A stretch of 64,000 nucleotides of DNA, taken from positions 62,001 through 126,000 of the forward strand of contig JAITMC010000002.1 of assembly GCA_031277615.1 (NCBI GenBank), in the 5' to 3' direction. The notes beneath the pieces were generated by a model, which was not told the DNA's origin, did no database searches, and worked only from the letters and a program-made list of their open reading frames with translations. Made by a program: the position numbers and the translations under genes. Source of the DNA: Chryseobacterium sp. GTDB lineage: Bacteria > Bacteroidota > Bacteroidia > Flavobacteriales > Weeksellaceae. Below, one piece after another: positions 27,255 to 34,131 of the stretch; position 1 is the first letter of the stretch, and each line of letters starts with the position of its first letter.

Positions 27255-27497
27255 ATGCCATTGAATTCAACATTAATGTATGCCGGACAGCCGAAAACAG
27301 TTCCGCAAAATCTAAAAGCACCAAACATGGAAACACCAGATCATAACCCGGATATAGCAGTCAATACTGATCTCTATACCATAGAATGGAGCGATATCGA
27401 AAATGCAGAGATGGATTATGAAAACTATCTCAATGACATTGAAAACTTCTTTAAAGATTATGTTGATGAAGAAATGCCTAAAGAAGATCATTTTTAA
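27255..27497 (+). CDS. Small acidic protein of unknown function
   Basis: The 80-residue product has no recognised domain. Its N-terminal third is neutral and Pro/Asn-rich. The C-terminal half is strongly acidic (IEWSDIENAEMDYENYLNDI, then DYVDEEMPKED) with spaced aromatic residues. There is no signal peptide. The gene is believable because its start lies about 40 nt after regulon promoter copy 4. Acidic proteins of this size include DNA mimics and antitoxins, but nothing here proves either role. Confidence 0.7.
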   Translation: MPLNSTLMYAGQPKTVPQNLKAPNMETPDHNPDIAVNTDLYTIEWSDIENAEMDYENYLNDIENFFKDYVDEEMPKEDHF

Positions 27498-27505
27498 ATA
27501 AACTC

Positions 27506-27540
27506 ACGACAGGTTCCGGTTTTGTTCGTATTTACTTTTG
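27506..27540 (+). promoter_or_regulatory. Degenerate regulon promoter copy 6
   Basis: ACGACAGGTTCCG at 27506-27518 matches the left 13 positions of the operator with one change, while the right half (TCGC) is lost. The spacing from G27518 to TACTTTTG (27533-27540) is still exactly 14 nt. ACAGGTTCCGGTTTTG (27509-27524) is also repeated inverted, with one mismatch, at 27611-27626. Confidence 0.55.
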
Positions 27541-27546
27541 AAACAC

Positions 27547-27781
27547 CAACACACCACCATATCACCTCATCATATTGCAGTACCTCTGCGGTTCAGCATT
27601 CACAAAATATCAAATCCGGAACCTGTTGAAACCATATAAAAACTAAAAACCAGAACTTAGAAGGAACTATTTCAATCCAAAGAGTGCTTACGGCCTATCA
27701 CGCCAAATGACTCAAAAAATACTTTACTATTGAAATAATTTCTGCAGCCTGCTGTTTCCCCCGGGACCGCAGGCTTTTTTT
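27547..27781 (+). ncRNA. Candidate small RNA between promoter copy 6 and a terminator
   Basis: The stretch from the expected start site after 27540 to a strong terminator at 27746-27781 holds no frame longer than 8 codons. An inverted repeat (27509-27524 with 27611-27626) and the terminator give it structure potential. The transcript would be about 235 nt. It could instead be an untranslated remnant of a lost gene. Confidence 0.4.
27746..27781 (+). terminator. Intrinsic terminator of the gene-free unit
   Basis: AGCCTGC (27746-27752) pairs with GCAGGCT (27769-27775), followed by a run of T. Confidence 0.8.
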
Positions 27782-27836
27782 ATTAAATTAGCAGCTATTA
27801 AACGATTGCCTCATTAAAAATACAACATCATTTAAA

Positions 27837-28178
27837 ATGTCACTCATCATAAAAATTTACACCCCGGAAGAAGAAGATAGCGTATTTGAATTCCAGGGAA
27901 CGGACTATAGCGGAGGCGTCATTTACCATTACCAGGGAAAACCTTTTACAGGGATTATCAGGCATTACACCAACAACATTTTAATGAGTGATGAAGAGTT
28001 TACCAATGGGCATATCGGCGGTGTACAGAGGGATTATTATCCCAATGGAAAGGTAAAACAGGAATATTACAAATACTTTGGAAAGCTGGACCTACATTTT
28101 AAAGAATGGGATGAGAACGGAAATCTGATTTCCTATTCCAAATGGGAAAAAGGAATAAAAACAGAAACTATAATTTGA
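27837..28178 (+). CDS. MORN-repeat (YwqK-like) protein
   Basis: This 113-residue protein has MORN-type repeats: GKPFTGIIRHYTNNILMSDEEFTNGHIGGVQRDYYPNG, then KEWDENGNLISYSKW. This variant is found in proteins annotated as the YwqK family, some of which are called antitoxins of nuclease toxins. No toxin gene is adjacent, so that label is not transferred. There is no signal peptide. It lies between the candidate RNA terminator and the WYL gene, and no copy of the operator precedes it. Confidence 0.75.
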   Translation: MSLIIKIYTPEEEDSVFEFQGTDYSGGVIYHYQGKPFTGIIRHYTNNILMSDEEFTNGHIGGVQRDYYPNGKVKQEYYKYFGKLDLHFKEWDENGNLISYSKWEKGIKTETII

Positions 28179-28243
28179 AAAAGAGAAAATTAATCCCACC
28201 ACAAATCAGATAAATAGAGCAATGATTCACAAAAAAATATAAT

Positions 28244-28278
28244 ACGACACGTTTTGTCGCATTAAGCACATATATTTG
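28244..28278 (+). promoter_or_regulatory. Regulon promoter copy 5 (WYL regulator gene)
   Basis: Operator ACGACACGTTTTGTCGC at 28244-28260, with 14 nt from the G at 28256 to the perfect -7 box TATATTTG at 28271-28278. Its position before the WYL gene suggests autoregulation. Confidence 0.78.
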
Positions 28279-28364
28279 TTACATAGAACTTTAGCCATTA
28301 AGCTTACTCTGTAAATCCATTTTAAAAGATTATAGAAGAGGTAAAAACCATAACAGTAAACCCC

Positions 28365-29285
28365 ATGAAAAAAGATTTTTATCTGACACGATATGCCCTA
28401 ATTATCAAGAGACTGGAAAGTTCTCCGGCTACCTATCCCCAGCTGGAAGAATATCTTCTGAACTCTTTTGAATTTCAGGATGCGGAGATCAAAAGTTATT
28501 CGATCCGTACCTTGCAACGCGACATCCGTGAGATATCTGATCTTTTTAATCTTTCTATCCATAACAAGAAAAAAGGAGACAACCGCTATTATATCGAAAG
28601 CCGCCCGATCATGGAAGTGGATGAATATAACCAGAAGCTGCTGGAATCTTTTCAGGTAAGCAACGCACTGAACCTTCATCCCGATTTTTCAGATTTTATC
28701 TTTTTTGAAAGCAGAAAGCCTACAGGAATAGAGCATTTCTATGACCTGTTCTTCGCCATCCGCAATAAAAGAGTCGTTACTTTTGAGCACTATAACTATA
28801 AAAACAAACTGATGACCTCCCGTAAAGTTCATCCGCTGGCTTTAAAGGAATCTAAAGACAGATGGTACCTGATCGCCATGGATACCAAAGATGAGATGTT
28901 AAAATCTTTCGGCTTGGACAGAGTTAATTATCTGGATGTAAGCAAAAATAAGTTCAGGGAAAAGTATAATTATAATTTCAGGGAGCATTTTAAAAATGCT
29001 TTCGGTGTGATGAATCTCGCGGAACAGAAGCCTCAGAATATTGTATTGAAGTGCAGCCGCCATCAGGGAGAATACATCAGGAGCTTTCCACTTCATCAGT
29101 CTCAGAAAGAAACCAGGGAAACCCCGGAAGAAATCTATTTTGAGTTCTTCCTTCATCCAACCTATGATTTTATGCAGGAGATTCTTTCCTATGGAAAAGA
29201 AGTCACCGTATTAGAACCGAAATGTTTAGTTGATGAGATCCGTGCCCATCTTCAGGAATCCTTAAACCAATATCCGGACAATTAA
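28365..29285 (+). CDS. WYL-domain transcriptional regulator
   Basis: This 306-residue regulator has an N-terminal winged helix (about residues 8-75, SIRTLQRDIREISDLFNLSI). A WYL domain follows (about 125-200) with the naming triplet Trp167-Tyr168-Leu169 in KDRWYLIAMD and TSRKVHPLALKESKD just before it. The C-terminal WCX-like part ends VLEPKCLVDEIRAHLQESL. WYL proteins such as PafBC, DriD, BrxR and CapW bind nucleic-acid or nucleotide ligands and control DNA-damage or antiphage genes. Its promoter carries the operator shared with the peptidase, patatin and acidic protein genes, so it is the likely controller of that set. Confidence 0.92.
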   Translation: MKKDFYLTRYALIIKRLESSPATYPQLEEYLLNSFEFQDAEIKSYSIRTLQRDIREISDLFNLSIHNKKKGDNRYYIESRPIMEVDEYNQKLLESFQVSNALNLHPDFSDFIFFESRKPTGIEHFYDLFFAIRNKRVVTFEHYNYKNKLMTSRKVHPLALKESKDRWYLIAMDTKDEMLKSFGLDRVNYLDVSKNKFREKYNYNFREHFKNAFGVMNLAEQKPQNIVLKCSRHQGEYIRSFPLHQSQKETRETPEEIYFEFFLHPTYDFMQEILSYGKEVTVLEPKCLVDEIRAHLQESLNQYPDN

Positions 29286-29340
29286 GAAACCGGCTAAGAA
29301 ATTCTGCTTTTTTTAGTTATATTTACATAAATATACCAAC

Positions 29341-29964
29341 TTGAAAGCATTATTATTCTGTATCTGCTGTATCATTTCTTCCTTCTGTTTTTCACAGCAG
29401 AAAGAAGAGTTCAGGCTCGTAAAAAGCTACTACAATCAGCACCGGATGATGCTGAATACAGAATTCAGAAAAAAATTTGATTCTGAAACCAATGTTTTCG
29501 TCAAAGCCGGAATTAAGAATGACTTTCGCTTTTTTATGAAAAAGATGGACAGTATTGAGAATGTCGCCCTGATCGGGGCTTTATTAAAAGTAAGGAATCT
29601 GGAAGATCTTCAGAAAATACAAAAACTCCGGAATTTGTCTGACAGCCATCCGGATTATCCGGCGAATGTTGAGAAACCCGCAGATTATCCCGGCGGACTT
29701 AACACCCTGAGAGAGGAAGTTGCCCATCTTTTTTATACTGACGGCGTTTATACGGAAACCAAAACCGTAAAAGCCAATGTTGCGTTTATTGTTGAAAAAG
29801 ATGGCAGCATCAGCAATGTTCATGCACAGGGTGATAATTTTACCTTTAACCGGCAGGCGGAGATTGCTTTGTATTCCGTGGCAGAAAAATTCTCCCCGGC
29901 GATTGTAAAAGGAGATCCTGTGAGATACCGTTTCAGGCTTCCTTTAACCTTAACTTTAGATTAA
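29341..29964 (+). CDS. Secreted protein with TonB C-terminal-like domain
   Basis: The 207-residue product begins with TTG and a signal peptide (MKALLFCICCIISSFCFSQ). A helical middle part is followed by a TonB-C-like fold (about residues 115-205): PGGLNTLREEVAHLF, then VNA/FIVEKDGSISNVHAQGD-type strands and KGDPVRYRFRLPLTLTL. TonB-box-binding function is doubtful, because the N-terminal anchor is a cleavable signal peptide rather than a TonB membrane segment. It is followed 4 nt later by tadA, so the two are probably one operon. Confidence 0.8.
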   Translation: MKALLFCICCIISSFCFSQQKEEFRLVKSYYNQHRMMLNTEFRKKFDSETNVFVKAGIKNDFRFFMKKMDSIENVALIGALLKVRNLEDLQKIQKLRNLSDSHPDYPANVEKPADYPGGLNTLREEVAHLFYTDGVYTETKTVKANVAFIVEKDGSISNVHAQGDNFTFNRQAEIALYSVAEKFSPAIVKGDPVRYRFRLPLTLTLD

Positions 29965-29968
29965 ACCG

Positions 29969-30400
29969 ATGTTTACCGACGAATATTATATGAAAATGGC
30001 CCTGCAGGAAGCAGAAGCCGCCCTGGAAAAAGACGAGGTTCCCATTGGTTGCGTAATTGTCGTTAATAACCGCGTGATTGCAAGAGCTCATAACCTTACG
30101 GAAACGCTTAATGATGTAACCGCCCATGCAGAAATGCAGGCCATCACCTCAGCAGCCAATTTTCTTGGCGGAAAGTACCTGAAAAACTGTACCCTCTATG
30201 TAACGCTTGAGCCCTGTGTGATGTGTTCAGGTGCTTTGGCCTGGTCACAGATCTCCAAAGTAGTGATCGGAGCCAGAGATCCACAGCGGGGATTCATCAA
30301 CAAACATCTTTCGCTCCATCCCAAAACAGAAATGGTAACCGGCATTATGGAAAACGAGTGCTCTGCTATTGTTAAAGAATTTTTTAAAAGCAAAAGGTAA
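29969..30400 (+). CDS. tadA: tRNA-specific adenosine deaminase
   Basis: It converts A34 to inosine in the anticodon of tRNA-Arg(ACG). The 143-residue protein has the zinc-dependent deaminase site His53-Ala-Glu55 (TAHAEMQAI) and Cys83-x-x-Cys86 (TLEPCVMCSGAL), with the TadA-like GARDPQRGF segment after it. The start at 29969 (MFTDEYYMKM) is 4 nt after the previous stop. Confidence 0.96.
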   Translation: MFTDEYYMKMALQEAEAALEKDEVPIGCVIVVNNRVIARAHNLTETLNDVTAHAEMQAITSAANFLGGKYLKNCTLYVTLEPCVMCSGALAWSQISKVVIGARDPQRGFINKHLSLHPKTEMVTGIMENECSAIVKEFFKSKR

Positions 30401-30404
30401 TTAT

Positions 30405-30558
30405 GGTAAGGAAGATGGAGGAATGGAAGATGGATGCTCTTAATCCGACACCAGAAACAGAAGAACTCCAAAAGATACTCCAATATCAATAGACAAATTT
30501 TTCGGTATGCAGTGACAGAGCTTCCATCAACCCTCACCTTTCATCCATCTACTCTACC
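30405..30558. repeat. MITE-like imperfect inverted-repeat element, copy B
   Basis: The left arm from GGTAAGGAAGATGG (30405) and the right arm ending CCATCTACTCTACC (30558) are imperfectly complementary over about 40 nt, around a core of about 70 nt. It fills the whole gap between tadA and the next, convergent gene and includes the last codons of that gene. No reading frame is present. It resembles copy A near 27028. Confidence 0.45.
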
Positions 30559-31700
30559 TTTTCTATAATGGTATGAAAAAGAGGCTGTAAGGCATTCATC
30601 TTTTTCCAGTTCAGTGCTTTGGCCTGGATTGTATCGCTTCCCCAATGAAGAACGATCAGGCTGTCCTTCTTTTGATAAGAAACGTTCATACGAATCTTTT
30701 TACCGTAACTATCTTCCAGAAACAATAGATTTTCCGCTCCCTGAACATAATGAAAATCTCTCATTCTTTCTTTTTTATCCATCAGGATCATGTAATGGTC
30801 ACGGTGGAAGAAAATATACTGCAGGTCTGAATTTTCATCCTTATTTTTAAATGCTCCGTGAATAGGGGGTCTCTCTGCTTTATCATCATTAAAAATCCCT
30901 GAATTGAAATAAGGAAACAGGATGAGAACCAATGCCGATCCCAGAAACGCTGTTTTCAGAAAAACCAGTATCGGTTGAAGTGCTGTGTGTTCAGCATGAT
31001 CTTCGGTAAGCTTCGTTTTTTCCTTTACAATTAAAAAGCGGAAAAGGGGAAGCCAGACATCTTTCAGAGCAAAAACAGCCATCAGCAGTAAGAGCAGGGA
31101 AAATAGCTTTACGGAAATATCAAATCCTATATTGATCGCCAGAATATTAATGAAAATTCCCACACTCATCAGCAATCCCGGAATTCTGGTACGGGAAAAG
31201 AGGATAAGAACAGCTGCCAGCAGCTCTGTTCCGCCACTAAACCAAGAATAGGACCTGGATGTTCCCATCGTACTCCAGAAAAGGATATCTCTGTCCAGAT
31301 TTCCGAAACGGGAGAAAAGAATATTCGGTTCCGGAAGATAAAACTGGGCTTTAAAAAGCTTATTGAAACCATATTCCATCAGAATAACTACAAGATAAAA
31401 AACAGCAGCTTCTTTTGAAAAAGAAATAACCTTCTTATGATATGTATTTGGAACTATAACCGTGATAAAAGCGGATATGATCAGCAGAATTCCAATGAAA
31501 ATCACCATTGAAATACTGTCTGAAGAAAAATCAATGCGCGCATTTCTGATACCAAAAACGGTACCCGATATCCATTCCGTAAGACCTCCGAATAGAAATA
31601 CTGAGATTTCCCGTTGAAAATTACCCAGAAAATCCAGCGGAAAGAAAAGCATGAAAAGCAGAAAAAATATTCCGGTCCACGCTGCAAGCTTACCGCCCAT
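30549..31700 (-). CDS. Multi-pass membrane protein, DoxX-like in part
   Basis: The 383-residue protein has about seven to nine hydrophobic segments, beginning LAAWTGIFFLLFMLFFPLDFLG. Around residues 100-220 the sequence (EYGFNKLFKAQFYLPEPN, then WFSGGTELLAAVLILFSRTRIPGLLMSVGIFINI) resembles DoxX-type membrane proteins. The C-terminal part is soluble. Function is unknown. Its ATG overlaps the stop of the upstream gene by 1 nt, so it is translationally coupled to it. The last codons overlap the repeat-like element at 30405-30558. Confidence 0.78.
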   Translation of the reverse strand: MGGKLAAWTGIFFLLFMLFFPLDFLGNFQREISVFLFGGLTEWISGTVFGIRNARIDFSSDSISMVIFIGILLIISAFITVIVPNTYHKKVISFSKEAAVFYLVVILMEYGFNKLFKAQFYLPEPNILFSRFGNLDRDILFWSTMGTSRSYSWFSGGTELLAAVLILFSRTRIPGLLMSVGIFINILAINIGFDISVKLFSLLLLLMAVFALKDVWLPLFRFLIVKEKTKLTEDHAEHTALQPILVFLKTAFLGSALVLILFPYFNSGIFNDDKAERPPIHGAFKNKDENSDLQYIFFHRDHYMILMDKKERMRDFHYVQGAENLLFLEDSYGKKIRMNVSYQKKDSLIVLHWGSDTIQAKALNWKKMNALQPLFHTIIEKVE

Positions 31701-32272
31701 TATTTCTTTTTATTTTTCTTCCAGCTATATAAACCGGAAATCCCGGAAATCATCAGAACCCCAAGCAGGAGACCTTTCGGAGTTTTTTCTGTTTTTTCTC
31801 TGGCGGGTTTTACTGCGGCCGGCCGGATCGGCTTATAAGACCTGGTCTTTTTATCATACTCTACAAAAACAACACTGTCCATATCATTCACAAAGAAATA
31901 GTGTCTTTTCAAAACCTGCTTTATACTGTCTACATTTTTTTTGGAAAAAAGCGGAATATGTATAGTTTCACGCCCCGGAGCCCATACTTTACGGGTATCT
32001 TTTTTGCCCATAGGTACGAATTTATCCGAAGAACTGGTGATCAGGATGCTTTCATTTTCATCAACAATAATCACGGAATCAAGTCTTGCGTCTTTAACAA
32101 ATTTCTGAGGAACCGCCCCAAGATTGGAAAAGTTGGTATCGAAAAGATCTTCCGCAACAGCTTTCGTAAAGTTTTCTGAACTTCCGCTGTGGCTTTTGTA
32201 GGCAATCAGTTTGGTTTGGGAAAGTACTGAGGTGCTGATCGCGAATGCAAGTAAGGAATAAATTATTTTCAT
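31700..32272 (-). CDS. Exported single-pass membrane protein of unknown function
   Basis: The 190-residue product has a signal peptide (MKIIYSLLAFAISTSVLSQ), a soluble region of about 130 residues and a C-terminal hydrophobic helix followed by a basic tail (LLLGVLMISGISGLYSWKKNKKK). It would sit in the periplasm with a C-terminal anchor. No family was recognised. It is coupled by a 1-nt overlap to the multi-pass membrane protein downstream, and the two probably act together. Confidence 0.8.
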   Translation of the reverse strand: MKIIYSLLAFAISTSVLSQTKLIAYKSHSGSSENFTKAVAEDLFDTNFSNLGAVPQKFVKDARLDSVIIVDENESILITSSSDKFVPMGKKDTRKVWAPGRETIHIPLFSKKNVDSIKQVLKRHYFFVNDMDSVVFVEYDKKTRSYKPIRPAAVKPAREKTEKTPKGLLLGVLMISGISGLYSWKKNKKK

Positions 32273-32336
32273 GGAGATATTTTAAGATTGGATTCCATCT
32301 TCCATAAAAAGTTAAATAAGGAGAACGCAGAATAAA

Positions 32337-32873
32337 TTAGGGTCTGAAAACAGAATACATCATCACATCAAGATACGCATCATCTTTTCTGATGTGCTGT
32401 TTCAGAAGTGCTTCCTCTTCCATTCCTATTTTTTCCATGATTCTACCTGAGGCAGGATTATGAAGGAAATACGTGGCATAAATCTTATGAACCTGCAATT
32501 CCCTGAACCCGAATTCAATCAATGCTTTCGCTGCTTCTGTAACATATCCTTTGTTCCAGAAAGGTTTTCCCATCCAATAGCCTAGCTCCGCTTTATCATC
32601 ATCCCTGTCATGAAGTCCTATAGCACCCATTATCTGCCCTTGTTTATTCCGGATGGCAAAAGTATAACCGGTATTTCCGTTAAATGCGTCATCTGACATC
32701 TTCAGCCAGAACTCCGCATCTTTCCTGGCATAAGGAAAGGGAATATTTGAGGTAAGGTCTGAATAGATTCTGTCCTGAAGATATTCCGTGACCGCATCAA
32801 GATCTTCTTCCTTAAGTCTGGAGAGAATAAGTCTTTCTGTTTCTATTACCGGGAATTCATTGAGTTTTTTCAT
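32337..32873 (-). CDS. GNAT-family N-acetyltransferase (RimJ/RimL type)
   Basis: The 178-residue protein follows the RimJ/RimL layout: ETERLILSRLKEEDLDAV at the start, LGYWMGKPFWNKGYVTEAAKALIEFGF as the acetyl-CoA-binding block, and HNPASGRIMEKIGM near the end. It acetylates an N-terminus or a small substrate that cannot be named. It lies 19 nt after coaX on the same strand. Confidence 0.92.
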   Translation of the reverse strand: MKKLNEFPVIETERLILSRLKEEDLDAVTEYLQDRIYSDLTSNIPFPYARKDAEFWLKMSDDAFNGNTGYTFAIRNKQGQIMGAIGLHDRDDDKAELGYWMGKPFWNKGYVTEAAKALIEFGFRELQVHKIYATYFLHNPASGRIMEKIGMEEEALLKQHIRKDDAYLDVMMYSVFRP

Positions 32874-32892
32874 GATGGGTGGTATTTTAAGG

Positions 32893-33651
32893 CTAAAGAT
32901 CTTTTCCCAGGAAATAAAGTCCTTTCAAGGTATGTAACCTGTCCATAACATGGATCTTCTCCGTCAGTGGTTTGTAAACATGGGAAACACCTCCGGTAGC
33001 GACAACGAAGCAGTCATCGTTCACCTCATCGTTGATCCGGTCTATAAAGCCTTCCACCATTCCGAGGAATCCGTATACCATACCGCTCTGCATGCAGGTT
33101 ACCGTGTCGAGCCCCAGTACCGACTTGGGTTTTTTCAGCTCAATTTCCGGAAGCTGCGCCGTATGGCTGATCAGGGAATTCAGGGAGGTTACAATTCCCG
33201 GAGCAATGATCACGCCCAATGTTTCGCCTGTTTCCGCTACACAGCTTGCCGTAAGTGCAGTTCCGAAATCAATGACGATTTTTTTTCTGTTCGGATACAT
33301 ATTGTGGGCCGCTACCAGGTTGGCATAAATATCCGTTCCCATCTGTTTGGATTTTGCCTGTACTCCTGACGGTGTAGTACGGTCTACAATAACAGGAAGA
33401 ATACCGTGAATTTTTTTTATCGCCGAACTGATGACTTTGGTAAGCTGAGGTACGACGGACCCTATGATCACTTTACTGATTTCCGAAGGCTCAATTTTAT
33501 AGGTCTGATACAGCATCAGCATCTGTACATACAGCTCATCTGCTGTTCTGTACGGCTTGGTATTGATTACCCATGAAATATCACAGTTGTCTCCGTTAAA
33601 AAGTCCGAATCTTATATTGCTGTTTCCTACGTTGATGACGATTGAATTCAT
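32893..33651 (-). CDS. coaX: Type III pantothenate kinase
   Basis: It phosphorylates pantothenate as the first step of coenzyme A synthesis. The 252-residue protein has the ASKHA-fold motifs of CoaX: VINVGNSNIRFGLF at the start, KIVIDFGTALTASCV, GVIIAPGIVTSLNSL and VVATGGVSHVY. The type III enzyme lacks the P-loop of CoaA. It is upstream of the GNAT gene in one transcription unit. Confidence 0.96.
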   Translation of the reverse strand: MNSIVINVGNSNIRFGLFNGDNCDISWVINTKPYRTADELYVQMLMLYQTYKIEPSEISKVIIGSVVPQLTKVISSAIKKIHGILPVIVDRTTPSGVQAKSKQMGTDIYANLVAAHNMYPNRKKIVIDFGTALTASCVAETGETLGVIIAPGIVTSLNSLISHTAQLPEIELKKPKSVLGLDTVTCMQSGMVYGFLGMVEGFIDRINDEVNDDCFVVATGGVSHVYKPLTEKIHVMDRLHTLKGLYFLGKDL

Positions 33652-33847
33652 TTATTTTCTAAACAGTTACGGGTTAAAAAAAGGATTGTAAAAATAAGGC
33701 TTTCTCGTTAAAATCCCGCTGAATCTCGGGATTAATTTAATGTTGTGCCTATTAAAACGATGACTCATTTACCATACTTCTTATTACACTTATTAAGAAA
33801 CGGCGCGCATTTACTGCTTTATTATGCTTATTTTCATCATTATTCTT

Positions 33848-33855
33848 TATATTTG
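33848..33855 (+). promoter_or_regulatory. -7 box of the GG-leader peptide gene
   Basis: TATATTTG matches TAnnTTTG, 22 nt before the start codon. No clear -33 TTG was found. Confidence 0.5.
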
Positions 33856-33877
33856 ATCACCAATCAATTCTATTATT

Positions 33878-34066
33878 ATGAAAAATTTGAAAAAAATTTC
33901 CAGAAACGGATTAAAATCCATTAAGGGAGGTACTTATGTTTCCTGCCCTATGCCAAGCGGTACCCCAGCCCTGTGTCCAGGAACTGTATGCCCACCTGAC
34001 CCATGCACAGCACGGCCATTCTGTATAAGGTCTATTGATGACTGCGGATCAGGAGTTATTTGGTAA
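33878..34066 (+). CDS. Double-glycine leader peptide, bacteriocin-like, cysteine-rich
   Basis: The 62-residue precursor has an 18-residue leader (MKNLKKISRNGLKSIKGG) ending in Gly-Gly with Ile at -4 and Leu at -7, the pattern read by C39-type peptidases. The predicted 44-residue mature peptide is Pro-rich and has six cysteines. Similar MKNLKK...GG peptides are common in Chryseobacterium, annotated as bacteriocin-like. Antimicrobial activity is unproven. No transporter or immunity gene is adjacent, but a stand-alone C39 peptidase gene lies about 4 kb away. Confidence 0.8.
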   Translation: MKNLKKISRNGLKSIKGGTYVSCPMPSGTPALCPGTVCPPDPCTARPFCIRSIDDCGSGVIW

Positions 34067-34086
34067 TTGATGGTATTTACCACTAA

Positions 34087-34120
34087 AAAAAGGGGAACAT
34101 TTTTCAATGTTCCCCTTTTT
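34087..34120. terminator. Bidirectional terminator
   Basis: AAAAAGGGGAACATT (34087-34101) and AATGTTCCCCTTTTT (34106-34120) are perfect complements with a 4-nt loop, between the peptide gene and the convergent M1 peptidase gene. Confidence 0.92.
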
Positions 34121-34131
34121 AATTGTAATAC

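Noticed and set aside
27837-28178. Labelling the MORN protein as an antitoxin
   Set aside because: No toxin gene is adjacent. The repeat type alone does not prove the role.
23708-29285. Idea that the locus is a prophage remnant
   Set aside because: Apart from the endolysin-like peptidase there is no integrase, capsid, tail, terminase or holin gene and no attachment repeats were found.
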